Assembly (NCBI RefSeq): GCF_003008595.1
Contig: NZ_CP027669.1
Location: forward strand, 2,666,001 to 2,730,000
DNA: 64,000 bases
Direction of reading: 5' to 3'
Source of the DNA: Simplicispira suum
GTDB taxonomy: Bacteria > Pseudomonadota > Gammaproteobacteria > Burkholderiales > Burkholderiaceae_C
Shown here piece by piece: positions 1 through 7,951 of the stretch. Positions within the stretch are counted from its first letter, which is position 1. Each line of letters opens with the position of its first letter. Under the pieces are notes generated by a model. The model saw only the letters and a list, made by a program, of their open reading frames with translations, searched no databases and was not told the origin of the DNA. A program made the position numbers and the translations under genes.

Positions 1-345
1 GAGCGTGCAGGCCGCGCCGACGGCGTAACTGGTGAGGGCGTTGACTCCGAACAGCCGCGTGGGGATCCAGAACAGCCACGAAGGCAGAGGTGGGTGCTTG
101 TAGTACCCGCCCTCCAAAGAGTGCACCCAGGTGAGTTGCTCAATGTTGTCGGTCGGCGGGGACAGGCTGACGAAGGACAGCAGTGCCAGCCAGACGATCC
201 CAAATACCAGCAGCGTCAGCGCAACGGGGCCCCAGGAATCTGGGGCTTCCCAGGGACGTTGTCCTTTCCAGCGTGCAAATTCATCGACCGTGAGCGGTGT
301 CTGTGCCAGCGATAGCGGGGGCGCTGGGGAGCAAATGCCTGGCAT
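1..345 (-). CDS. ArnT/PMT-like glycosyltransferase, N-terminal part, cut by window edge
   Basis: An open frame enters from the left edge; only the first 115 codons are present. The translation has a cytoplasmic start of about 40 residues, a hydrophobic segment (ALTLLVFGIVWLALLSFVSL) and then PPTDNIEQLTW and YYKHPPLPSWLFW. The acidic residue after the first membrane helix and the HPPLPSW stretch are typical of the first periplasmic loop of family 39 glycosyltransferases (ArnT, PMT_2), integral membrane enzymes that move a sugar from an undecaprenyl carrier to lipid A or another acceptor. The substrate cannot be told from this piece. The ATG at 345 is the chosen start; no strong ribosome site was seen, so it could lie further upstream. 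Confidence 0.72.
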   Translation of the reverse strand, partial: MPGICSPAPPLSLAQTPLTVDEFARWKGQRPWEAPDSWGPVALTLLVFGIVWLALLSFVSLSPPTDNIEQLTWVHSLEGGYYKHPPLPSWLFWIPTRLFGVNALTSYAVGAACTL

Positions 346-663
346 GGTGCAGTGGGTCGCTATCGCGCGGTGGAATGGCGTGGATACTGGCAGGCCTTTC
401 TTAGGCCCAGGTTAGGGCCATGTTCTGGCCGTGCAACGCTGCTTTGCTGCCTGCTTGCAGCCGGATCTGGCGGGCCATCGCTGGGCCTTGTCCCAAGACG
501 ACAGAATTTGATGGCTGTTTGAAATAACTTGTGAGGTGCATCAAAAAAACATCATGGGATGCACTCATGCTTGGGTGAGCGCTCCGCGATAGGCTTGCTG
601 CACATCTGGATCGGGGATTCCCGAAGGCGAAGTCGTTTCAGCAGCGGACCAACGGGAGACCCT
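346..663. other. Intergenic region between divergent glycosyltransferase and chemoreceptor genes
   Basis: 318 bases without a supported gene. It must hold both divergent promoters and the 5' leader of the chemoreceptor. Around 520-560 the base composition is more AT-rich (GAAATAACTTG, then a run of seven A), which is where I would expect promoter elements, but no convincing -35/-10 pair was found. A purine-rich GGGAGA near 654 precedes the chemoreceptor ATG. Confidence 0.5.
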
Positions 664-2205
664 ATGCGCGCCCTTGAACTCTTGCTTTTTCCGCCTTCCT
701 GGCTGCTGGGGCGCATGTCCCTGCGGACACGGCTCCTGCTGCTGGCCTTGCTGGCTCTGGTGCTGTTTCCCGCCATGGCTTTCTGGATGGCATGGCCGGG
801 CCTTGCTGATTCGACGTTCGGGGCACGCGCAGCGCTGGCAGCGTTGGTGGGGGGCCTGTCTGCCTACTTGTATGCGGGGTTTGCTGTCAACCTGCTCACC
901 TCGGTAGCGGCGCTGGGCCAGGTGGCGCGCAACAACGCGCGCGGCGATTTGTCGCAGGCCGTGGTGGTGCCGGGCAGTGACGACCTGGCTCTGGCGGGGC
1001 GCCATCTTGAATCGATGAATGAGAACTTCTCAGGGCTGGTGGGGACCATCCGCAACCAAGCCTTGTACGTCTCTCAGGCAGGTGCCGGGCTGACAGCCAA
1101 CATGCTCGATCTCTCTCAGCGCACCGAGGCCCAAGCTGCCAGTCTGGAGCAGGCGAGCGCCAGCATTGCCTCTCTGAGTGAGTCGGTGCAAGGAACGGCC
1201 GCACGATCCAAAGAGGTGGATGCCCTGACACGCCGCGTGCGCGATGAGGCGGACGCCGGAGCGGGCGCCATGGATGTCGCCGTCACTGCCATTGCCGAGA
1301 TCGCCGCCGGTTCCCGGCGCATGGGGGAGATCGTCAACGTCATCGATGGCATCGCTTTCCAAACCAATATTCTTGCCCTCAACGCGGCCGTGGAAGCGGC
1401 GCGGGCGGGTGAGACCGGGCGCGGTTTTGCCGTGGTTGCCAGCGAGGTGCGCACCCTGGCGCAGCGCAGCGCCACGTCGGCGCGCGAGATTCGTGAATTG
1501 ATAGCCAGCTCGGGGGGGCAGGTGGAAACCGGAGTGGCGCGCATCGACGCCGTCAAAACCAACTTGCGCACCGTGGTTCACGGGGTGCGCGAAGTGGCGC
1601 AGGGGCTGACCGACATCAGCGAGGCCAGCAGCGCACAAAGCATGTCGCTGCACGAGGTGGCGCAGGCCGTGCGCGAGCTTGATCAGATCACCCAACACAA
1701 TGGCAGCATGGTGGAAGGGGCGCTGCAATCCACAAAGGGCCTGGCGGATCGGTCGTCGAGTCTCAGTGCCTCGGTGGCCGCCATTCGTTTGCGCCGCGGC
1801 ACCGCCGACGAAGCCCATGCCCTGGTGCACCGCGCAGCGGCGCTGGTGGAAGAGATCGGCCTATCGGCTGCGGCCGCCAGGTTTCATGACCCGGCCGGTG
1901 AATTTCGGGACCGCGATCAATATATTTTTGTTTTCGATCACCGGGGCGTTTACCAGGTGTTTGGATCGAGCCCGGAGCGCGTCGGGAGAACGGTGCACGA
2001 GGTGCCGGGCCTGGATGGCGATCTGGTCCTGCGCGAATTCTTTGCTGCAGCGCAGCGCGGAGGCGACTGGGTGGACTATGAAGTGGTCAATCCGGTGACC
2101 AAGGTGGTCGATGAAAAAACCTCGTTCATCCTGCCCTTGGGCCAGAACCAGGTGATCGGCTGTGGCGTTTTCAAGCCCAAGGGCGGCTTCAATCTGCAGA
2201 CATGA
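664..2205 (+). CDS. Methyl-accepting chemotaxis protein with C-terminal Cache-like domain
   Basis: 513-residue chemoreceptor. Two membrane helices (about 23-44 and 54-76) are joined by a loop of only about ten residues, so there is no periplasmic ligand domain. HAMP-like and helical regions follow, then the highly conserved signalling tip (about 220-270; [21 protein letters not shown]) that contacts CheW and CheA. The last 100 residues (about 414-513; [15 protein letters not shown], then WVDYEVVNP and an ILPLG strand) look like a single Cache sensor domain, here placed in the cytoplasm after the signalling helices. The ATG at 664 is preferred over in-frame upstream codons because GGGAGA precedes it and the protein then begins just before the first membrane helix. 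No other chemotaxis gene is nearby, so this is a stand-alone receptor. The ligand is unknown. Confidence 0.9.
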   Translation: MRALELLLFPPSWLLGRMSLRTRLLLLALLALVLFPAMAFWMAWPGLADSTFGARAALAALVGGLSAYLYAGFAVNLLTSVAALGQVARNNARGDLSQAVVVPGSDDLALAGRHLESMNENFSGLVGTIRNQALYVSQAGAGLTANMLDLSQRTEAQAASLEQASASIASLSESVQGTAARSKEVDALTRRVRDEADAGAGAMDVAVTAIAEIAAGSRRMGEIVNVIDGIAFQTNILALNAAVEAARAGETGRGFAVVASEVRTLAQRSATSAREIRELIASSGGQVETGVARIDAVKTNLRTVVHGVREVAQGLTDISEASSAQSMSLHEVAQAVRELDQITQHNGSMVEGALQSTKGLADRSSSLSASVAAIRLRRGTADEAHALVHRAAALVEEIGLSAAAARFHDPAGEFRDRDQYIFVFDHRGVYQVFGSSPERVGRTVHEVPGLDGDLVLREFFAAAQRGGDWVDYEVVNPVTKVVDEKTSFILPLGQNQVIGCGVFKPKGGFNLQT

Positions 2206-2274
2206 GAACTGCTGAAGCCGGCACGCTTGCTGCCTTAGGAACGCGTCTGCCGCCGCTTGGAAGTGAACGTTCGC

Positions 2275-2820
2275 TTACTTGCGCCGGGAACAATCGATTT
2301 GAATGGCCGCTTTGGCGGTCAGACGCTCGTGGCCGCCGCGTGTAAACACCAGACCGTCAATAGTGATGCGCTGCCCCTCGATCACTGGCTTGGCAGCGGG
2401 AATGCGTAAACCGTGCGCTACCGCGTCGTTGGCGATCCAGACTATCTCGGGTGTCTTGAAAGGCTGATCGGTACCGACGTTGATGCGCATTTCCAAGCCT
2501 TGCTCCGGATTGTCGTCTTCGTCCTCCAGGGTGACATACACCGCTTGTCCATCGGGGGACTGCCCAGCGCCTTCCATGCTGAACGACAGCACGCCGCTGT
2601 CGGCATCCGGGCCCACCGAACAGCGCCTCGGTTCAAACCAGAACAATCCTGCGTCGGTGTCTATGGCGATCTTCGGATAGCTGGTGGCAGAAGTCCTTTG
2701 CGCTGCCGTCTTCTGCGCAGCTGCGGGCGCATTGGGCGCTCCAGCCACGGCCTCCGATTCGCTCTTCGAGCATGCGCCCGCCAATACAGCGAATGCAGCT
2801 GCGATCCATAGGGATTTCAT
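2275..2820 (-). CDS. Putative lipoprotein of unknown function
   Basis: 181 residues. The N-terminus is a lipoprotein signal (MKSLWIAAAFAVLAGAC, Cys-17 lipidated), followed by a Ser/Ala/Pro-rich spacer to about residue 45 and a folded domain. The folded part contains two cysteines (RRCSVGPD and the C-terminal IQIDCSRRK) that could pair, which suggests a disulfide-bonded periplasmic domain. A very strong ribosome site, GGAGGAGAAGGA, lies directly before the ATG at 2820. It is transcribed after the gene at 2889-3803 in the same direction, 68 bases downstream, so the two probably form an operon. I do not recognise the family. Confidence 0.75.
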   Translation of the reverse strand: MKSLWIAAAFAVLAGACSKSESEAVAGAPNAPAAAQKTAAQRTSATSYPKIAIDTDAGLFWFEPRRCSVGPDADSGVLSFSMEGAGQSPDGQAVYVTLEDEDDNPEQGLEMRINVGTDQPFKTPEIVWIANDAVAHGLRIPAAKPVIEGQRITIDGLVFTRGGHERLTAKAAIQIDCSRRK

Positions 2821-2888
2821 TTCCTTCTCCTCCATTGAGCACCACGGCGTGTGGCTGGGACGGCCTGGCGACAGGGTGCCGCTGCGGC

Positions 2889-3803
2889 CTATCGGCGCTT
2901 CTGGCTCAGTGCGTGTACTTCGGCGGCCATGTCCCCAACCTGATGGAAGCGCAGCCAGTAGGTGCCGACAGCGTCGTCGAAGACTAAGGCGTTGCGCGCC
3001 AGGCCGGTGGTCTGCTGCTCCTGTCCGCCGGCATGGGCGGAGACGACAAAGACCAAGCGCTTGGCGTTGCCGGCAAAAGGCGTAGGTCGCTGCGCATCCT
3101 CCCCCATCAAGGTGAGCAGCTGCTCGACCACGCTGGACGGCACAGGGCCTTGCGGGGTGGAGCGGCGGTATGAAGGCGCAGGTGTGACCAGTTTTTGTGG
3201 CTCCCAGCGCCCTTTGGGGCCTTCGGCCGACTCCAGATTTGCGCACGGCAGCCCGAGGCATTCCATGGCCGCTGCTTCTTTGGAGGTCACGAGCTTGCGG
3301 CTTGCTGCGTCCAGGCCCGCAGTCATGCCGCGCATTGGCGACATGGCAAAGCGCCAGCGCACATGGGGCCCGACGCCAAAGACCTTCACATCGGCCAGGT
3401 GCTCGGCCGGTACCGAGTCCACCAGATCGGCATGGACGGCAGGGCCCAGATTGAAGCGCGTGATGTCAACAAAATCGAGTCTGTCGTCCGGTGAAGCCGC
3501 TTTGGTGGTCGGTTGGTAGTTGACCAGGTAGCGGGCATGCGGCAGGGCGCCTTCGTGGCTTTCCATCAAAAGCAGTGCGCGTACTGGCGCAGGAAGATCG
3601 GCGTCCGGTCGAAACGCAGACGCGCCCATTTTGGGGAATCGGGCGGCGGTGTAGTAGCGACTTCCCTCAAGCGCTTCCACGTCCACTGCGCGAAAACCTT
3701 TTGCGTTGATGAAACGTTCTGCGGGGTCGGCATTGGCCGCCGCAGCAGCGGCGAGCAGTAACAGGCCAGACAGCCATACCTTGATCGTTGCGGTGTGCCC
3801 CAT
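2889..3803 (-). CDS. Secreted protein of unknown function
   Basis: 304 residues. An N-terminal signal peptide (hydrophobic LSGLLLLAAAAAANA, cleavage likely after NADPA) directs it to the periplasm. The mature part has no motif I recognise; it has a Cys pair (ECLGLPC, about residues 195-201) that may form a local disulfide, and a polar region near TPAPSYRRST. GGAGAAACGGG precedes the ATG at 3803, which decides this start over upstream codons. It is followed by the lipoprotein gene at 2275-2820 in the same direction; both are exported, so they may act together in the cell envelope. Function unknown. Confidence 0.75.
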   Translation of the reverse strand: MGHTATIKVWLSGLLLLAAAAAANADPAERFINAKGFRAVDVEALEGSRYYTAARFPKMGASAFRPDADLPAPVRALLLMESHEGALPHARYLVNYQPTTKAASPDDRLDFVDITRFNLGPAVHADLVDSVPAEHLADVKVFGVGPHVRWRFAMSPMRGMTAGLDAASRKLVTSKEAAAMECLGLPCANLESAEGPKGRWEPQKLVTPAPSYRRSTPQGPVPSSVVEQLLTLMGEDAQRPTPFAGNAKRLVFVVSAHAGGQEQQTTGLARNALVFDDAVGTYWLRFHQVGDMAAEVHALSQKRR

Positions 3804-4127
3804 CCCGTTTCTCCGAAAATCCAACAGGCGATCACCATAGTCGAAAAATCGCTGAGTTATTTTATTTTGCCAAATACCTATGAAAATCAATGGCTTACTA
3901 TTAATTTCAGTAAATCAGTGTATGGTTTATGCGGCACAAGTGGAGCGGTAGAGGTAGCTCGATCTTCCTTTTTGGCCACACGCAGTAGTGCTTTGGCAGT
4001 TTCTGTGTGATCTTGTTGAGATGATTTTTACATCCGAGTCGTCAAATTCTATAAAACATCGTAAAAAATAATAATTCCGCACAAATTTCATGAATTTCGA
4101 ATTGTTTTGCACTCGAGGATTCTATTA
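3804..4127. other. AT-rich intergenic region
   Basis: 324 bases, much richer in A and T than the rest of the window (runs such as TTATTTTATTTTG and TAAAAAATAATAATT). It separates two divergent genes for exported proteins. Both promoters should be here; many TATAAT-like hexamers occur, so I cannot choose one. A 61-codon minus-strand ORF (3927-4112) has no recognisable product. The composition could mark an H-NS/MvaT-type silenced or recently acquired patch, which is inference only. Confidence 0.5.
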
Positions 4128-4727
4128 ATGCAGTTCATTCGGTCTTTTTTCTTCCAACTGGCATGGCTGTTTTCCATGGCGCTGCTAGCAAGTTGCGGCG
4201 ACGCAGGGTCTGGCGCCAGCAGTTCTGCCGCTGCTGTGCCCGCAGGCTCCATAGAACGAAAGATGCAGGATGGCGTGCGCTTTACCATCGACGGTCCTGT
4301 TTTTGGAGGGCCGGTGAGTTTCGTCGTGCCCGGTGACGGCGAGTATTTGCACTTGTACATGAGCGACAGCATGTTCAGTCTCATGCTTAAGCAGAAGCGC
4401 GGATTGCGCTCCGAGGACGGCAAGCACATTCTTGACATGGTGGTGCTCGGCACCGAGCCGGCCGGCGAAGGTGAATTCACCGAGAACTCTCAACTGACCG
4501 AGTTTTCGCTTGGGTTCGTGGCCCACGCAGAGACTCCGCAAAGCGAGAGTGTCTCGATGAGCTTCAGCTCCAAAGGAATCAAACAACCGGTGCGTCTGGT
4601 GATGGAGCGCTACGACCTCAAAAATGACATTGCGAACGGGCACTTCACGGCGCGCCTGCGGCGCAGCAATGTCAAGAGCACCGACCAGTTCTATGAGGCC
4701 AAGGGTGAATTCCAGGTAAAGGACTAG
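4128..4727 (+). CDS. Putative lipoprotein of unknown function
   Basis: 199 residues with a textbook lipobox (LLASC, Cys-23) after a hydrophobic signal, so the mature protein should be anchored in a membrane facing the periplasm. After a short Ser/Ala spacer the domain is mainly polar with alternating hydrophobic residues, suggesting a beta-rich fold. GAGGA at 4115-4119 precedes the ATG at 4128; an in-frame TTG at 4107 is less likely. The leader and promoter lie in the unusually AT-rich gap upstream. No family recognised; it is not obviously a paralogue of the lipoprotein at 2275-2820. Confidence 0.72.
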   Translation: MQFIRSFFFQLAWLFSMALLASCGDAGSGASSSAAAVPAGSIERKMQDGVRFTIDGPVFGGPVSFVVPGDGEYLHLYMSDSMFSLMLKQKRGLRSEDGKHILDMVVLGTEPAGEGEFTENSQLTEFSLGFVAHAETPQSESVSMSFSSKGIKQPVRLVMERYDLKNDIANGHFTARLRRSNVKSTDQFYEAKGEFQVKD

Positions 4728-4733
4728 GGCCTG

Positions 4734-5072
4734 TCAACAGGCACTTGACGGGTCCGTTTCGGATGTCAGCAGCGGGCAGGGCCAGACCAGTAGCTCGGCC
4801 AGCCGCCGCACCACCCAGGTGGCCTCCAAGCGGCTGACGCCGGACTCTGTGGTGCACAGTCCAGCGTGGATGCGGCGCAGAATTTCGGCCTCGGACGGTG
4901 CCTGAACGTGGTACAGCGTCTGGGCATGGGCCACCAAGTGGCTCGCCAGGTCTTCGCACAACTCGTAGTGCTGGCGTACCACATCGGCGCTCTCACGCAG
5001 CCGGCCGCGCGCATCGGCAAACAAGGCAGTGAAGCTCGGCGGAACGATAATCTGGTTGTCGTCTTCCTGCAT
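4734..5072 (-). CDS. Conserved hypothetical protein (small helical)
   Basis: 112 residues, starting MQEDDNQIIVPPSF and rich in predicted helix (RRLAELLVWPCPLL near the end). I recognise the pattern, NQIIVPPSFTALF then RYELCEDLA-like YELCEDLASHL, as a small family found in Burkholderiales that is sometimes annotated as an ATPase with chaperone activity; no Walker motif is present, so that label is unsupported. It begins 16 bases after the 84-residue gene at 5089-5343 in the same direction, so the two are probably cotranscribed. Its stop overlaps a small inverted repeat, GCCTGT/ACAGGC, at 4729-4742. Confidence 0.7.
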   Translation of the reverse strand: MQEDDNQIIVPPSFTALFADARGRLRESADVVRQHYELCEDLASHLVAHAQTLYHVQAPSEAEILRRIHAGLCTTESGVSRLEATWVVRRLAELLVWPCPLLTSETDPSSAC

Positions 5073-5088
5073 GGTGATGCGCTTCGCG

Positions 5089-5343
5089 TCAGTCGGGCGT
5101 GAACAAGCGCTCGAACTTTTCGCGGTCTGCTTCCAGCTCGAAACTCACCAACTGGCCCATCTTGCCGTCGCTGGCGCGGCAGGCGGCGAACAGCGTGGCG
5201 CGGCCTGCGAAATGAAAATCCTCCAGCACGATCAGCGCGTAGGGGTGCGGCACAAACAGCTGCACGCCAAACACCTCGCGGTGGCGGTTGCGCGGTGAGG
5301 GAAAGAGCTTGTAGCCGGAGATGTCGATCGTCTGGGTTGCCAT
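5089..5343 (-). CDS. Conserved hypothetical protein
   Basis: 84 residues: MATQTIDISGYKLFPSPRNR, then a beta-rich stretch (GVQLFVPHPYALIVLEDF) ending KFERLFTPD. No signal, membrane segment or known motif is visible. The start at 5343 is chosen because an upstream in-frame ATG at 5379 would add a Cys/His-rich extension of no evident use. It is divergent from the gene at 5400 and leads into the gene at 4734-5072. Function unknown. Confidence 0.62.
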   Translation of the reverse strand: MATQTIDISGYKLFPSPRNRHREVFGVQLFVPHPYALIVLEDFHFAGRATLFAACRASDGKMGQLVSFELEADREKFERLFTPD

Positions 5344-5399
5344 GGGGTTGCCGTTACAGTGGCGGGCAATGCTACACATTAATTTTGCGGGACGGGTTC

Positions 5400-5633
5400 A
5401 TGGCAACGCGTGACAAGAACGCCTGGGCGCTCAAGGTGCTGGCGCTGGTCAAGGCTGGCAATCTGCCTGCGGCCCTGGCGCAGACGCAGGTGGCGCCCAC
5501 AGCGGGCGACATTGTGCGGCTGCAGGCCTTGCTTGCCGGCTTGCCCGCTACGCCCGCACTGCGCCATTTTGTCGGCCAGGTGGAAGACGCCCGCACTTTG
5601 ATGGCCGCGCCCCGCCTGCACCGCTCGCCATGA
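5400..5633 (+). CDS. Small hypothetical protein upstream of moaE
   Basis: 77 residues, Ala/Leu-rich and probably helical (WALKVLALVKAGNLPAALAQ). GGGACGGG precedes the ATG at 5400. It ends 10 bases before moaE and is surely cotranscribed with it. In many bacteria the gene before moaE is moaD, but this protein lacks the ubiquitin-like fold signature and the C-terminal Gly-Gly that MoaD needs, so it is not MoaD. Function unknown. Confidence 0.55.
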   Translation: MATRDKNAWALKVLALVKAGNLPAALAQTQVAPTAGDIVRLQALLAGLPATPALRHFVGQVEDARTLMAAPRLHRSP

Positions 5634-5643
5634 AGCCTTAGCC

Positions 5644-6126
5644 ATGACCGCCATCCACGTTGCCATTCAGACCGAAGACTTCGACGTTTCCGCCGAACTG
5701 GCTGCGCTGCGTGCGCAGGACGGCCGCGTCGGCGCAGTGTGCAGCTTTGTCGGTACCGTTCGCAGCCGCAATGCCGGTGAAGGCATCGCAGCCATGGAGC
5801 TGGAGCATTACCCGGGCATGACTGAGCGGGCCATCCATGCCATGGCGCAGGAGGCGTTTGCGCGCTTCGATATTTACGGCGCGCGCGTGATCCACCGCGT
5901 CGGCGTTCTTGCGCCGCTGGACCAAATTGTTCTGGTGGCCGTGAGTGCCTCGCACCGGGGCCAGAGCTTTCAGGCCTGCGAGTTCCTGATGGACTACCTG
6001 AAAACCCAGGCGCCGTTCTGGAAGAAAGAAACCACGCCCGGCGGCGCGCGCTGGGTGGACGCACGAGAGAGCGACGATGCAGCCCTGGCGCGCTGGGGCA
6101 TTGAGGCCACCAACGCCGGTCGCTGA
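5644..6126 (+). CDS. moaE: Molybdopterin synthase catalytic subunit MoaE
   Basis: 160 residues, near the usual length. With MoaD it forms molybdopterin synthase, which adds two sulfurs to cyclic pyranopterin monophosphate in molybdenum cofactor synthesis in the cytoplasm. The hallmark segment MDYLKTQAPFWKKE carries the active-site lysines (Lys-120 and Lys-127), and the earlier strands CSFVGTVRSRN and LEHYPGMT are also typical. Its partner moaD is not in this window; the only linked gene is the unknown small one at 5400-5633. Confidence 0.95.
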   Translation: MTAIHVAIQTEDFDVSAELAALRAQDGRVGAVCSFVGTVRSRNAGEGIAAMELEHYPGMTERAIHAMAQEAFARFDIYGARVIHRVGVLAPLDQIVLVAVSASHRGQSFQACEFLMDYLKTQAPFWKKETTPGGARWVDARESDDAALARWGIEATNAGR

Positions 6127-6157
6127 AACGGCTTGCTGCAGCGGCAGCGACCTCCCG

Positions 6158-7138
6158 TCACCCTGGCTGGATGCGTACCGACACCTTGTCGCTGTACACG
6201 GACCTGATGCGGCCGTCGATTTCCACGCACAATGCTCCGCGCGCGTCTATGCCGCGTCCGATGCCCGACTGCATCCCCTGCGGGCCGTGCACGCTGAGGG
6301 GCTTGCCGGCCAGCCAGTCCATGTGCGCGAAGTCCTGTGCAAAGGGCGCCAGGCCTTCTTGCTCGAAGCGCAGCAGGCCGATGCGCAGGGACGCAATGAT
6401 GCGGGCCGCCAGCTCGTTGCGGTCGGGCGGCGTGCCGCCGCACAGCGTGGCCAGGTCGGCAGCCGGCTGATCGAGCGTACCGTGCACTGCGGGCGACAGG
6501 CGCACATTCAAGCCCACTCCCACGCGGACCACGCTCGGGCCATCGTATTCGCCGCTGACTTCGATCAGGATGCCGGCCAGCTTGCCTTGGGCGGCCACCA
6601 CGTCGTTGGGCCATTTGAGCTGCAGTCCGGGGACCCCGGCGCAGGTCAGCGCCTGCACCACGCACACGCCCATGGCGATCGACAGTCCCGACAGCCTTGC
6701 CGGGCCGCCAGCAAAATGCGTCAGGCACGACAGGGTGATACCCAACCCCGGTGGCGAGAGCCAGGCGTGGCTGCGCCGCCCGCGCCCAAGGGTTTGGCGC
6801 TCGGCCAACACCACGGTCAAGTCAGGTGCATCCGGCAGGAGACGTGCCAATTCGTCCTGGGTCGAATCGAGCTCCCAGTACAGGTGAACAGGTGCACCAG
6901 CTGCGGTCCCCAGCTTGGAAACGATCGACGGGACCTGCAGCAGTTGCATGGGCCAGGGCATCCGGTAGCCGGCGCGGCTGCGTGCCTCAATGGGCAAGCC
7001 CATGGCACGCAAAGCATCGATCTGTTTCCAGACGGCCGCCCGTGTCACACCCAACTGGGTGGCGAGCGCTTCGCCAGACACAGGGTTGCCGGTGGCCAGT
7101 TGGCGCAGCAGTTCTCTGGCGGGCGGGTCGGGTTGCAT
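6158..7138 (-). CDS. birA: Bifunctional biotin-[acetyl-CoA-carboxylase] ligase / biotin repressor BirA
   Basis: 326 residues. It makes biotinyl-AMP and transfers biotin to the carboxyl-carrier protein, and the N-terminal winged helix lets it repress biotin genes. Residues about 8-60 form the helix-turn-helix (SGEALATQLGVTRAAVWKQI), and the ligase core has the GRGRRSHAW biotin/ATP loop (118-126) and KWPND (175-179), followed by the C-terminal SH3-like domain. Start at 7138 keeps the HTH complete. It diverges from bioY across a predicted BirA operator at 7252-7280, so it is expected to control bioY and perhaps itself. Confidence 0.95.
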   Translation of the reverse strand: MQPDPPARELLRQLATGNPVSGEALATQLGVTRAAVWKQIDALRAMGLPIEARSRAGYRMPWPMQLLQVPSIVSKLGTAAGAPVHLYWELDSTQDELARLLPDAPDLTVVLAERQTLGRGRRSHAWLSPPGLGITLSCLTHFAGGPARLSGLSIAMGVCVVQALTCAGVPGLQLKWPNDVVAAQGKLAGILIEVSGEYDGPSVVRVGVGLNVRLSPAVHGTLDQPAADLATLCGGTPPDRNELAARIIASLRIGLLRFEQEGLAPFAQDFAHMDWLAGKPLSVHGPQGMQSGIGRGIDARGALCVEIDGRIRSVYSDKVSVRIQPG

Positions 7139-7251
7139 GCATCGAGTGTGCCTCAGCTCAGAGGGGCGGCCCAAGGCAGATGACGCTGAAACCGTGCGCC
7201 CAGGCCGTTGAGCGAAGAACAGCAAGGTTCGAATTAAAAATAAATAATTAC

Positions 7252-7280
7252 GTAAACAAAACTAAATCATGATTGTTTAC
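7252..7280. promoter_or_regulatory. Predicted BirA operator between birA and bioY
   Basis: An inverted repeat with half-sites GTAAAC (7252-7257) and GTTTAC (7275-7280) separated by 17 bases. The known proteobacterial BirA operator is TTGTAAACC-N14/15-GGTTTACAA, which also gives 16-17 bases between the inner hexamers. The right arm, TGTTTACAA, matches 8 of 9 positions. A -10-like TACAAT (7278-7283) for bioY overlaps the right half-site, so a bound dimer would block it. Confidence 0.8.
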
Positions 7281-7369
7281 AATAGAGTTGCCGCATGCAT
7301 CTCGCGCGGGTCGTAGCGACAGGGGTGCGTAGTGTGTGCGCCCCGTCCATCAACATTCAAGAGGAACCC

Positions 7370-7951
7370 ATGTCTCAAGATCTCTCCCGTGCTGTCTCTG
7401 CGCCAGTCTCACGCCATCCCCATGGGGTGCGCCAAGTGGCCCTGGTTTTGGGCGGTACAGCGGTGCTGGCCGCTTCATCCTACGTCAGCATTCCAATGCA
7501 GCCGGTGCCGGTGTCGCTACAAACCTTTGCGGTGCTGATGGTGGGCGCACTGTATGGCTGGCGCTTGGGTGGCCTGACCGTGCTGGCCTGGCTGCTGGAA
7601 GCGGCGCTTGGCATGCCCGTGCTGGCAGGCGGCAAAGGCGGGCTGGCGCCCTTCTTTGGCCCGACGGCAGGCTATTTGCTCGCCTTTCCGCTGGCGGCCA
7701 TGCTGATGGGCTGGCTCGCTGTGCGCGGCTGGGATGGTGCCCATCCACTGCGCGCCTTTTGGGCCATGCTGCTGTGCACCACCTTGATTTTGCTGGTGGG
7801 TGGCGCCTGGCTGGGCGCAATGATCGGTGCGGCCAAGGGTTGGCAATTGGGCGTGTTGCCTTTCCTGGTGGGCGATGTTGTCAAGTCGGCCCTGGGCGCT
7901 GCCACGCTGGCACTCTGGCACTCGGCACGCACCAGGCTGCCGCGCACGTGA
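7370..7951 (+). CDS. bioY: Biotin ECF transporter substrate-binding component BioY
   Basis: 193 residues and about six hydrophobic helices. BioY binds and imports biotin across the inner membrane. The family pattern is clear: VSIPMQPVPVSLQTFAVL near residue 45, then GALYGWRLGGLTVLAWLLEAALGMPV, and GPTAGYLLAFPLAA. AAGAGGAA lies just before the ATG at 7370, which decides it over an upstream in-frame codon at 7295. No EcfA ATPase or EcfT partner is linked; solitary BioY proteins are known in proteobacteria. Its stop overlaps the start of the DUF1284 gene by one base (TGATG), so the two are translationally coupled. Confidence 0.95.
   Translation: MSQDLSRAVSAPVSRHPHGVRQVALVLGGTAVLAASSYVSIPMQPVPVSLQTFAVLMVGALYGWRLGGLTVLAWLLEAALGMPVLAGGKGGLAPFFGPTAGYLLAFPLAAMLMGWLAVRGWDGAHPLRAFWAMLLCTTLILLVGGAWLGAMIGAAKGWQLGVLPFLVGDVVKSALGAATLALWHSARTRLPRT

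Noticed and set aside
3927..4112. A 61-codon minus-strand ORF in the AT-rich gap
   Set aside because: No recognisable product, no ribosome site, and composition typical of spacer. A neighbouring frame reads DHTETAKALLRVAKKED, which looks coding-like but is too short to support a remnant gene.
4729..4742. Small hairpin GCCTGT/ACAGGC between the lipoprotein gene and the convergent gene
   Set aside because: Six pairs with a two-base loop and no T-run, and it overlaps a stop codon; too weak for a terminator.
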